From positions 124,001-188,000 of the forward strand of contig JALMLS010000256.1 in NCBI GenBank assembly GCA_038496445.1: 64,000 nt of DNA. The letters run 5' to 3'. Origin of the DNA: Trichosphaerium sp. ATCC 40318. Lineage: Eukaryota; Discosea; Flabellinia; Trichosidae. Below the pieces are notes generated by a model. The model did not search any database. It saw only the letters and a list, made by a program, of their open reading frames with translations, and was not told where the DNA came from. Of this stretch, positions 1 to 10,500 are shown one piece after another (the stretch's first letter is position 1; each line of letters starts with the position of its first letter). The translations under genes and the position numbers were made by a program.

Positions 1-411
1 CAGGCCATTACAAAGTTCAATACAAAATTCTCCACAAGCCAAAAATAGTGTATTGTTGACGAATGTGTCTAGAGTTGTTGTGATAAGGCTTGATAAACAA
101 TACAAAGACCAACCTCAAAGAAAACGTCTACGTAAGCTAGTTGACTTTTTTTTTTTATTTTGGGATATTTTTATAAGCTTATTTACAACATCAATAGAAC
201 TAGCATTGATATGAGCAAAAGTGTTGAAACCATAATTGATGAGACTGATGAATCTCGGCATTTAGCCAAATCATTATCACAACATCCAGCGAAACTAGTG
301 TACTCCACTGGTAGTGGGGATAAATCTCTTGAGCACGTGTTGAGATCATATTCAATTGTATTGATTACAGAAGTACAGTCATCGAACTGGTACTCGTTAA
401 ACCGAATCTAG
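1..411 (+). CDS. 3' end of an unrecognised multi-exon gene (partial)
   Basis: Only the last exons are in the window. A terminal exon from about 176 ends in TAG at 409-411 and reads into basic and acidic patches such as ETIIDETDESRHLAKSLSQ and SGDKSLEHVLRSYSIVLITE. A short upstream exon (about 90-132) joins in phase through a GTAAGC donor at 133 and an AAG acceptor at 175. I do not recognise a family and see no membrane segment. The stop codon overlaps the stop of the convergent secreted-protein gene within one CTAG. The upstream part lies outside the window, so the function is open. This could be an untranslated or spurious frame, but the in-phase splice and the biased composition favour a real C-terminus. 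Confidence 0.35.
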
Positions 412-2572
412 GTATTAGTTAGAGGTGTAATGTTATTAATGATTATACTGCGCACTCTTGTGAGACTTAAGCATGTAACATCGTAGTGTACTACGCCGGT
501 GGATCCAGTCGATATTGAGTTACATTGACCAACAAAAACAAAGGCATCACCGATTGTATCTCCTACTGTTGAATTGCAGAATGTGTCATTTGGTGCGAAG
601 TCTCTCTTAACTAGCCTGAATGACTTTGAAACAGGCGCAACAGGAGCAATTGATCCTGCTTCAGTTGGAGATACAGGTCCTACAGGAACACGTGTTGGAA
701 GGTCATCAAAACCAGGAAGCTCTGGAGCAGGTTGATTTAACGGAGGAACAAATTCACCAGAGAAGCCACGTCCAACAGTGAAAGCATCAAAGCCTGGTAC
801 AAAGTCAATAAAACTACAACAGCTAGTCAAAACTCCGTACCTCCAGTTGTGGAGAACTTGGTTGATAAGTCGATTGCAGCAGAAGGGTCTGTAATGCCAA
901 TTTTTGTCAAAGCAGCGCTGATTTTATCTTCAAAGAAAGGGAACTTTGGTAATAGAGAACCAGCCATCTTTTCGCAGATAAACTTATTACATGAGTCGGT
1001 ATCAGGACAAATAGATTTGGCAATCTCAACTATCGTAAAGAAATTAACAATAAAGTAATGCAGTTTATTCTTACCGAATGGTTCTAGGTCTTCTTTGATT
1101 TCGTCTAATCTTAGTACGTTCTTAACAGTAGGTAGTATGCTTAAGGTATCAATGAAATCAATTATTGCAGGACCACATTCTCCAATCTTAATAGCTAGAT
1201 CACGGAACTCAATGAGCCAAGGTACGCACACTAGAAGCAGTGTTAGAAACAAAATTACTGACTGATAACAATCACGTGCATGTTGCGAGATCTGTACAAG
1301 TTTCTGTCGCAATAGAAACAATCTTTTCGGATGTCGTTCCGTCAAAAAATCTCAGAGGATCAGAATCACATGCATAGCATAGAGCACCGGCCTTAGTAAG
1401 TATAAGTATAACACTAGCTACACATCAACACGTACAGCAAATGCTGAGAGTCCAGCGACACACTTCAATCCACTTGTAGACAACTTTACTGAACTACTAA
1501 TGTATGATGCAATAAAATCTAGCGCAATAAGCTACGTATTCTTGTAAGAGTCTATGTTACGTACCAACTGCACATGTACGGACATCCGCAGGAATAACAA
1601 TATCTGATCCAATCGGTACTTCAATCACGGTAGCACCCTGAGTGTTATCAACGAAGTTGTCAAGAACAGTGTTTGCACTTGTTAAACCCTTTTCAATGAA
1701 ATCAACTAAAAAGTAAAACAGTCAGAGGATGAAGATTAGTGGCCACTATTGATTACCTGCGAAGCTCATAATAAACCTATTTGTAGCATAAAGGCCATTA
1801 ATAATAGCTAGTGTTTCGTCTTTACAGCAAGTTTGACCACCAGTATCTGGACATGCAGAGTTTGCTGGCCACTACGCCTTTCATTAGTTTTTTTTTGTAA
1901 CAATAGTTTTGCGTACTTCTTGTGGTGATGTTCGGAACGCTATGGTGAGTATTGCTGGGAGGAAATCATAACTACAAGTTTGTTGTGTGTTACGCTTTTT
2001 CTCATACTCTGAAGACACATCAATCAACGGATCAGTGTCAACATCTAGCAAACAAAGCGTTAGGTTTCTTATATTTTTGTAGACGTATTTTCAGAAAAGT
2101 CTTACTCCCGTTGCAAACACCACGAATATTAGTGCCAAAGTGATCACTTGTTGAAGAAGTTAGTAAGAAACTAGGATTGAAATGGCGTACATGCAGAAGG
2201 TCTTGTATTGTACAGTAATAACAGTGGGTTCATCAGCGCATGCGGAAGATGAATATCGCTTTGTAATTGTCTAAGAAACTAGTATTAAACGCAAGCTTTT
2301 ACGTAATCCATCTCTACTGAATGAATGTGTACCTTGTCGCCATAGCATACGAATTTATAGTAACCACCAAGTAGAGATACGCATTCATTTTGTTCGACAG
2401 GTGGGAGCGCAACTCCAGTGTTTGGCTAGTACATGTTAGCCTGCCAATAGTTTTATCTGTATTTTCTTTGTTTTACCTGGCACAATGGAGAGTCTGATTT
2501 GCTCAATAGCACAGACTGTGATATAGTAGAAACTATGAAAGCGCTTAGAAATATAAGAAGTAGTGTCTTCAT
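408..2572 (-). CDS. Secreted cysteine-containing protein, family unknown
   Basis: The ATG at 2572-2570 opens a textbook signal peptide (MKTLLLIFLSAFIVSTISQS), so the product enters the secretory pathway. About nine exons follow, joined by short introns (GTAAAA, GTACAC, GTACGT, GTAAGA and similar donors). Conserved-looking Cys blocks include CPDTGGQTCCKDETLAIING, CYACDSDP and CPDTDSCNKFICEKM. The CC-plus-acidic-helix pattern resembles helical Cys-rich extracellular domains, but I cannot assign a family. The C-terminal exon (about 408-785) has a Pro-rich linker (PPLNQPAPELPGFDDLP) followed by a Cys-containing tail. No transmembrane helix or clear GPI signal is seen, so it is probably soluble or cell-wall associated. 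It is divergent from the gene starting at 2725, sharing a 150-bp promoter region. Signal peptide and coding nature are well supported; the role is unknown. Confidence 0.72.
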
Positions 2573-2724
2573 GTGAGTGATGTAACAATAATGAAATTAG
2601 TATTCGGGTATTTTTTTGAAAGTGACTTAAGTAGATACAGGTACGTTAGAATCACGTGGCATATATTCACAAGGGTATTAAAGTAGCTTATGTTGCGTAC
2701 GAAACGAAAAAAAAATAGTCGGGT

Positions 2725-5700
2725 ATGCATCATGCAATTCTAATTTATTACCACATTGATGAACCTTGGTTAAGGGTACGCTCATTTACTACTTCGAACG
2801 GGTTAAAGATTGGTTTAAGTTATAAACGATTACGGGGTTTTTTCTTGACGTCAGATTTGTCACAGAAAAAAATGCATGTTGCAACTTGGGTAAAAATAAA
2901 ACGTACGAACTACCCTAATATTACTTGCTCACGCGAAACAGGCATCTGTTTAATTCCAGCATTCTAGAGTACTTATGAGAGCACACTTAACCACTTTTCA
3001 TGTTGCTGTCAAATCGAACTTGGAATCGTAACGCTTGCCTTAAAAAGCCGGACAAAACTTAACTCTATTGCACGTGTGGCGTTAGCAATGATAACATGCT
3101 ACCTTGTACAGTAAGCGTACCTGTTCCATTGGGTTCATCATGTAAGAAAGACGTTTTAGTACTTGATAACACAGTTGTAACAAGTACATTGCCGTGCTTC
3201 CTTCATTTTTGGCAAATCAACTCAAAACGCACTGGAATCACTTTAAACGTACAATTTAAAGGTATTGGGATTACTATTAATCATTTTACAGGCAGTTTGG
3301 AGGTTTGAGGCACCAATAGCTTTTTTAACACGTCGTAACGCGTCCTTAATCGTACTGATTGAGAATGGGGCCGTTTTCATACGTCCATTACCACTAGAAG
3401 ACGATTACCATCAAAAAAAGCGTACACGCACTCTAATAACCGAATCTGGTTTCAACGGCGATTTTCAGAGCATTTCAGACCTCCCAACTATTTTCGCGGT
3501 ACGATTTAAATTCTAACCAAAAGATCATGCTGACATACTCCTTAGCCAGGATGCTCAAACATATTTAATACTGCAGACGGATTATTGTTGTATAACAAAG
3601 TCAGTTAGACAACAAAGAAACAACAAACTAAAAAAACTTGTCATTTATTACCTTGTTAGGCAGTAAGAGAAGTCAGTTTGTACTCTGTCAAGGGCAAGTA
3701 TAAGAATACTGCAAAGTGCGAAGGAACACCGTGTTGTGTATATCCTATATGTATCCTTTATAACATAAACGTGTCATCATCACGTGAGCCACGTGCGCAA
3801 GAGTATTTTTTCTTGACAAAAAAAAATAAGGGCTTGGAGGTGTTGATATCAAACTAAAAGAATCGCTTTTATCAATACTTGGCGCTTGTGATCCTATATT
3901 TATGAAGAGTAACACTATAACGATTGTATCTACAGTAGAAGGTGTTATATACGCACTAGCGCTTAACAGCAAAGTAGCACGTTGGTGCCCTTTGATAAAC
4001 AAAAAGGCACTTGACATAACAGTTTCACTTGTACTGTTCTCACCCTTGAGTAGGCTTGCGTTATTAAGATTCTTACCGTCAAACATGATCCTCTATCAAA
4101 GCTTCCGGATTCTCTCCTGTTCCTTACGTAAACTAGTGATTGAATTGATAAACAACTAACACTGCTTTTTAGCCAAGAAGGATCAACAATTTTTTATCAT
4201 CCTCAAAAAGAAACAACATTTTCAATGGTTCATTTCCCACTACTACATACTACGCCTGATATATTAGTACCGCTAGAGGTACATAAATATTGATACAAAT
4301 AACACGGTTGGTACTAAAACATAGCACGTGACAGGGAAGTGATATTTTATTTGCAAGCTCGAATAGCTTAAATATTCATCCTCCAACAATTCTTCGAAAC
4401 GCAACTGAGTTTATTCCCTTGCAATTTCCAGGTGTGTAATTACCACATAATACTAAACATCTATTACATCTATTACATCTATTGTCCAAGTAATTTTGGT
4501 TGACATTTGTCTTTAGGGCTTCCTTTGGCGTTCTATTACTTCGGTAGTATAGTTGTTGGGATTTCGACTTGCAAGAGAATGTTTGTCTACGTCCTCAATG
4601 ATATTGTAAATCGCTTGGAAAAAGACGAAGATAGTGCTGTTAGTTTATTCGGTCAGAAAGATAGTATGCACGTGACTATGAAACACCTTGCTGAGTTATC
4701 ATCAATACAAGAAAAATTGAAAGATGAGAAAAAAGTAAGAAAGTATTTCAGCAACCATCATAGCGCTTTCATTTATTTTTGAAACAAATATTCTGTCCTA
4801 ATACATGAATAGGTACTTAACAAAGATATACATACTTTGAATAAGGCTTTACATAATATACAAGCTTTACAATCAACAATATTTTCAATAACCTCTAAAA
4901 AAATCAAACCTTTGAACACAAATAGTTTTATTGCTGAACTGACATTCAAAACATCAACTCCACTTCCGAATTATGATTACTTGGATACAATAGCATCATT
5001 AAAAATTAATGACAATGAAATAAATACTCAAGTGTGCCGTATGGATAACAACAACAAAAAAGAAAATTTGTGGTACACGTTTTTATTGAAATCAAAGAAT
5101 ACACAAAACACGTTCTTACATATTCCTTTAGGCGTGTTTGTATTGTTGTCAGCATAAACAATGTACTATCTAGACCTTTATTCATAGATTTGATATGGGC
5201 AATAACCTTGTCATCACAAACGACTGTGGGTTTAATAAGTTCTTTCTTTCTGGATGTGTTTGATCTTCTTTCATCTCCTGTTCACTTACCAAAGCAAATC
5301 GCGGATGTTAGTAATAATCCTACAATTGCTAGTGCATCATTAGTGATAAAGGGATCTCACAGGAAAGCGGTCCAAGCAGCTTTATCAACGTACGCGTTGA
5401 GTCAAAGAACAAACAAGCCTTTATTTCGTATTTTAACAAAAAACTTTGAACTTGTTCCTTTCTTCTCTTCCTTCCACTTATTTAGTTATTAGTATAACCC
5501 TTGTGCATGGAGACGTACATATAAGGATGACACAAAACAAAAAAGAAGGTACCAATCAAAGCCCCAAAGAAGCAGAGCAAGAACTTACAAAAACAAAATT
5601 AGATAAACTCACTATAAGGATCCATTTGGGTCAAAATGCATCAGGTTCTGTTTCTCTTCCTTCTCTTCGTGCATCTTTATTGAATAGGATATTGAATGTA

Positions 5701-6376
5701 CCAAAAAAAAGTGGTGATAGTTCGAAAATATCACGTGAAGACTATAAATCACTTGCAAAAGAAATTTTAGGATTTGGAGATTCTACATACTTGTACGTCC
5801 ACTTTATTTATGCATAGCCTTTTTTGGCCTTTTTATGTAGTTCAACTCTAATTATAAGTACCACTGGTTTTCTTTGACAAAGAAACGAACGAAGATTTTT
5901 TGTGTCTGAGACCTTCGCTGAAAACTCTTTTTTTCCGTTGTATTAATCAACTTCACTAAGATTAATATATGTTTTGAAAAGCCACCTTTGTTGCAAACGT
6001 TACGAGATTGCAGCTGAAAGAAATGAAAATTTCTGAGAAAACAGGAAACAACTTTTTTTTTTCAACTTCAAATTTTTTTCTTTGTTTCATGTGCCACTCA
6101 AATAGCTCTTGTATGGTTTGAGTTTGTTTCTGAGTAAAATGAAACAACTAGTGATACTATGAAAATGTATTCTTACAAGGATTTTTTATTCATAGGGTTG
6201 ATAAACAACACTCAGATATGAGCGATATTATTGAACATTTAGAATCTGCTTCAAAAACAAAAGATGTATCAATGCCTTGGTCTTTATTAAAACAAGATGA
6301 ACAAGCACAAAATCTATTGACACAATACTGGAATACAAGCAGGAATAACTTTTCAAAGCTTAGTCTTCCACAGTGA
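2725..6376 (+). CDS. Large propeller-like protein, about 12 exons; possible FANCB/FAAP100-type architecture
   Basis: I assemble this gene from in-phase exons between 2725 and the TGA at 6374. Introns start with GTAACG, GTACAA, GTACGA, GTACAT, GTGTGT, GTACAC and GTACGC. The first half gives beta-blade-like strands (for example AFLTRRNASLIVLIENGAVF, ESLLSILGACDP, TITIVSTVEGVIYALAL, DSLLFLTQEGSTIFYHP). A helical or coiled segment follows at about 4600-4740. The second half is beta-rich, then charged, ending WNTSRNNFSKLSLPQ. A beta-propeller plus coiled-coil plus beta-sandwich order is what Fanconi anaemia core proteins FANCB and FAAP100 show, but no diagnostic residues can be checked here. That is inference only. 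The last intron (about 5795-6196, 400 nt) is long for this genome. There is no signal peptide, so it is probably intracellular. The start codon and some early exon edges (2725-3090 and 3520-3830) are uncertain. Confidence 0.55.
4457..4483. repeat. 9-bp microsatellite, three units
   Basis: The unit ACATCTATT is repeated three times without a mismatch. It lies in a predicted intron of the propeller-like gene, just upstream of the exon that begins near 4516. Confidence 0.85.
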
Positions 6377-7030
6377 AAAAAAAAATAGTCATCAATGAAA
6401 CGGCCACTTCACTTATCGTTCAAGTTTATTTTTTGGCAAACTGATCAAGCTAATATTCTTCTACTTTGACACAAAACACATCGAGTCGTTAACTAAACAT
6501 AAATATTGTACATTAAACTCGAGTGACTGTTGTTTGAAACCAGACTTATTTATTATAAACTTTCAAGATCTCCAGGACCCATGCCTACTTTAGCACGGTG
6601 CATACACTAGTGTTATGTTTGCTTTGAACTGTTAGACAAACGTGCGTAGTGAATGAGCGGCAGACCAATGAAAAATTCTTTTGTATTGTGCTAGACAATA
6701 AGCACTTTTACTGCTGCGAGCAATTTGAACTTTATCAACGATACTAGTTTTGAGAATAAAAAGGGTCAACAACATAGAGCATGCTCGGTAAATAATACTT
6801 CTGTTTGAAGGATTGCAAACATTCTTAGCTGCAGGAGCTCCTACAAGATACTGAAGTCAATACTGAAACTGGTTTTCTCCCATTTCTAGGCAAACAAAGC
6901 TTCTATGAGCGATTTGGTGGCTTTCAAGCCGCTCATATTAGATAGAGATTTTGCTACTCGTTACAAAACTTGATAGTAAAAGAATACGCTACTCTAATTT
7001 CGATGAACAATCATTTATTTGAGTTGTTAC
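6377..7030. other. Intergenic, convergent 3' ends
   Basis: This separates the 3' end of the propeller-like gene from the 3' end of the small secreted protein. I found no open frame with gene-like composition on either strand and no strong repeat. Confidence 0.5.
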
Positions 7031-7291
7031 TTAAGCACTGCAATCAGTACAGAAGTTGGACATTTTACATGCTTCGACACTAGCATTCCATACAGGTGTA
7101 CCAAAGCAATCAGCTTTTCTAAATCCAGTCATTTCTTCTTTCCAGCAGTCACAGAATCCTTTTACGCCAGCTTCAACAACACAAGCACCGAAATCAGTTG
7201 CAGCTTGAGTTACTTGATCGTAGTCGCACGATGAGTATACAATAGCGATAACAGCGGCAATAAAGAGTGCAATATGAGTAATAGTTGTCAT
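7031..7291 (-). CDS. Small secreted cysteine-rich protein (about 86 aa)
   Basis: This is a single-exon frame. The ATG at 7291 is chosen over one 14 codons upstream because it begins directly with a signal peptide (MTTITHIALFIAAVIAIVYS) that would be cleaved before SCDYDQ. The mature part is about 66 residues with eight cysteines (CDYD, GACVV, FCDCW, DCFG, EACKMSNFCTDC), an even number that fits four disulphides. It ends SNFCTDCSA with no anchor. I do not recognise a family. The size and pattern suit a small extracellular disulphide-stabilised protein or peptide precursor. It is followed downstream, on the same strand, by the 3' end of the propeller-like gene in the opposite direction. The frame is real with good confidence; the function is unknown. 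Confidence 0.7.
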   Translation of the reverse strand: MTTITHIALFIAAVIAIVYSSCDYDQVTQAATDFGACVVEAGVKGFCDCWKEEMTGFRKADCFGTPVWNASVEACKMSNFCTDCSA

Positions 7292-7503
7292 GGTTGTTGA
7301 TGTATGAGATAATGACCACAAAAGGAAGTTCAAAGTCTACTTTTTTCTTTATGGTTTGTTGAAAATTAGCTAAACAAGTTAACGAACTCGAAACTGATTG
7401 GTGGTTTTTTTTTTCAGTAGTGCTTTATTGAACTATCTTCAAATGTTGTTTTAATGTACAAAAGTGGATCCAACGTCAACGTGGATAGGCAAGCGAAGTG
7501 AGC

Positions 7504-10500
7504 TTACAAGTCACCTTCAATTTTGAGTTTAAGCTCTTTTGCTCGTTTATAAAAAGACTGTGCAGCCTCATCATCAAGACGTACAGATGAAAGCATATTA
7601 CCATACTCACCTTAAACAAGATTGAGTTCGATTAGACTGAACTAGAGGCACAAAACAAGAAAAGCGAATATTCCTTTTTAGTTTTCTTCAGAACAAACAA
7701 AAGCCAAAAAGAGATACGATAACGTACGAATGCAGTTTAGATAGTTTGGTTGTATTTCTAGAGCTTGAAGGTAATAGTTTTCGGCAAAATCCATTTCATG
7801 ACGCCAATACCTATTAAAATGCGTCAACATCTATTACTACGCAAGAGAAACGATAGGAATACGTCTACGAACCTTAAAAATTGAGCATACTGAAATAGAG
7901 TCTCAGGGTCTTGTTGGTCTACTTCCAATGCACGCTTTAGATACGTTTCAACGCGTTGAACCCAAGGATCATCTAAAACAATTCGTTAACAGCGGTTTAC
8001 ACCAAAAACGGAAGTTTTTGTTTTTGGGTTTATCTTTGTACCAGGTCCTGCAGCTATTTTTTGATGTTGTGCGTCAGCATAACCATGTAAGGCTGTAGTG
8101 ATTTCAGCACAATTCCTTAAAATCTCCTTATCGTGAGGATTAGATTCTAACGCCTAAAAACATATGTGAGTCTTCTTAAACGTAGTAACCTATAACCGTC
8201 TTGTACTCTTTCGAATTTTTGAAGCGCTTTTTTAAAGTATTTGCTTGAAGCTTCGTTATCTTCCCTAAAGTAACTTTGTCCACGTTGTTTATATATGTAT
8301 CCTTGAGCGTAGTCTATTATTGAGTTAAAACAAAACTCACCAACGTTTTTTTTTGCGGTATTTTGTGAATTTTCACAAAAACAAAACATCTTTTTCCCGC
8401 CAAGCTGAAAATTATTGTACCGCTCCAAAATAAAACAAGGAGAATAACAATAAAATTTTTTCGCTTTGTAAACGGATTTGGAATTTTTTTGTGCGCATTA
8501 GGCGTCAATTTTTGTGAGTTTTCTTATTTTTTTTGTGGATAGAGAAAACAAAGTGTAAAAAAAAATGGAAAGATATGTACCTATTATATTTATATGTTTA
8601 ACACGCTGACCTATACCCTTAACGTTTTCTGTCTGAAAAGGTTCATCAGAAACCTCATTAAGTTGTCTGTTCTTATTGAACCATTTTTGCATATAATTCA
8701 TAAATTGACGCCTAAGAAACTCATTTTAAAAACCAAGAAATAGATAAAGTACTGCCACTTTAGAAACTGCAAAGATACACACGTGTAATGTCAAAAGTCC
8801 CGCGCCTCTAGTCGTACAGAGGGCCCAAAAAAAAACAATTTCTCGAATGTCAAAAAAAAAATGACTTCTTCCTTTTGAGTTTAAATGTTATTTCGCGTAC
8901 CTGAACTGTAATCCAAGCATTTGTTGTAGACGAACTAAAATAAGATACCTACCATCAACAGAAACACCTTTACGTTCTTCACGAACAACGTAATGAGCAA
9001 CTTGATGCTTAATACTAAAAATAGATCCTTGCTTCATTTCTTGCTCAGTCAAAGCAGAAGCGAACTGTATCAACAACCCAGATTTTATTTCTAGTATCTC
9101 AATAAGGTAAAACGATTGATATATTCGTAACTAAGACATACCAGTATTCCAGAACTCAAGTGATTTTGGACCATTTGTGAAAACCAAGTTCAGAAGCTTT
9201 GTAACAACTTCACGATAAGGTTCTTCAACAGGTATTTTAAATTGTTTACTTGTTTGTCTCAACAACAAACGAATCTTATTTTTGATAACACGTGCGCACT
9301 AGTAGATGTATATGTTAGCTATAAAACCAATACAAATATAAAAGCCTTACCATCTCTACAAGAAGTGCATCTTGCGCATCTTGATGCTCTGCTTTGTTCA
9401 AATCTCGTGTCCTATTTTTTGAATAAACATGTAAAAAGTTGGTTGAAAAAACGTACCTCACTAATCCCATCATACGGCAGTTTATTCCTTGTTGATGTAA
9501 CCAAACACACAATGATAGTTGAAAGGATTGTAAAGTTCCGTCTTTATGGCACTTAAATACCTTACTTGAGAGAAGCCTCGAGACGACTGGAATGATCTAA
9601 ACGTGGTGAAAAAATAAGAAAATATGTCTGTAAATTCTTAACGCACATGCGCTAATAAATATTCAGTTGCTTCGTATATCTCCTGATTATGTTCTGTAAT
9701 ATCTTTATCATGTTTAATAAAACTAGAAATAGCGTCTGGACACAATCGCTTTTGATACCTGAAAAGCAAATAAGAAGTCAAAAACAAAAAAAAAAGAAGC
9801 CTTACGTTTTTACAAATTCTGGTCTCAAAAGGCGGAACAAATAACTCCTAGGTGCACTAAAGACTATTGAGCATCTATCATAATAAAATTAAAAGCAAAA
9901 ACCTTGGGTGTGGGGCCTCTGGAGGGAATGTTCTTGACAAGTCTATGATATATAATCTTCCATCCTAATGCTCAGAGTGAGATGAGAACGTTGGCTTACA
10001 CTTTTCCATCCGTACACCACCAATATGACCCTCTAAGTCAGTAGCTGTATAAAGCTTTTGAGTACTAGTCTTTGGCAAAGTATGAGTATACAAACAACAG
10101 TCTAATTGCGTTAACATACTTTCTGAACACCACAAACATGTGACTTTAAATTAAGTACTTTCGCTGCTTTTCGCAAGTTCTCGGCCATGGCAGGGCTTCT
10201 AAATATTGTCAGTGGTAGAATAATATATACGTATATATGTATATATTATAGGCGATCAGTAAATACAAGACTAGTAAGCAAAACAATAGCAAACGCTTCA
10301 ATAACAATTACAGTTTTAACAAGAAATTAACGTACGAATTATGTACAGTGTGCCCACCATCACAAGAACCGCTTACTATTGTTCTTTCTTTTGCTATTGG
10401 TAAAATAGATACAGCAATAACACGAAATCCTCTGTAATCGACAAGTGCCATTAAAGGAAACTAAGAAAAAAATCACTTAAATGTAAAAGAAGGAAACTAT

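Noticed and set aside
3745-4086. Minus-strand ORF with IKGHQRATLLLSA resembling VIKGSHRKAVQAALS at about 5330
   Set aside because: It is antisense to well-joined exons of the plus-strand propeller-like gene; the resemblance is short and probably chance.
5962-6147. Minus-strand 61-codon ORF inside the last intron of the propeller-like gene
   Set aside because: Charged composition looks coding, but no splice or start support; left out.
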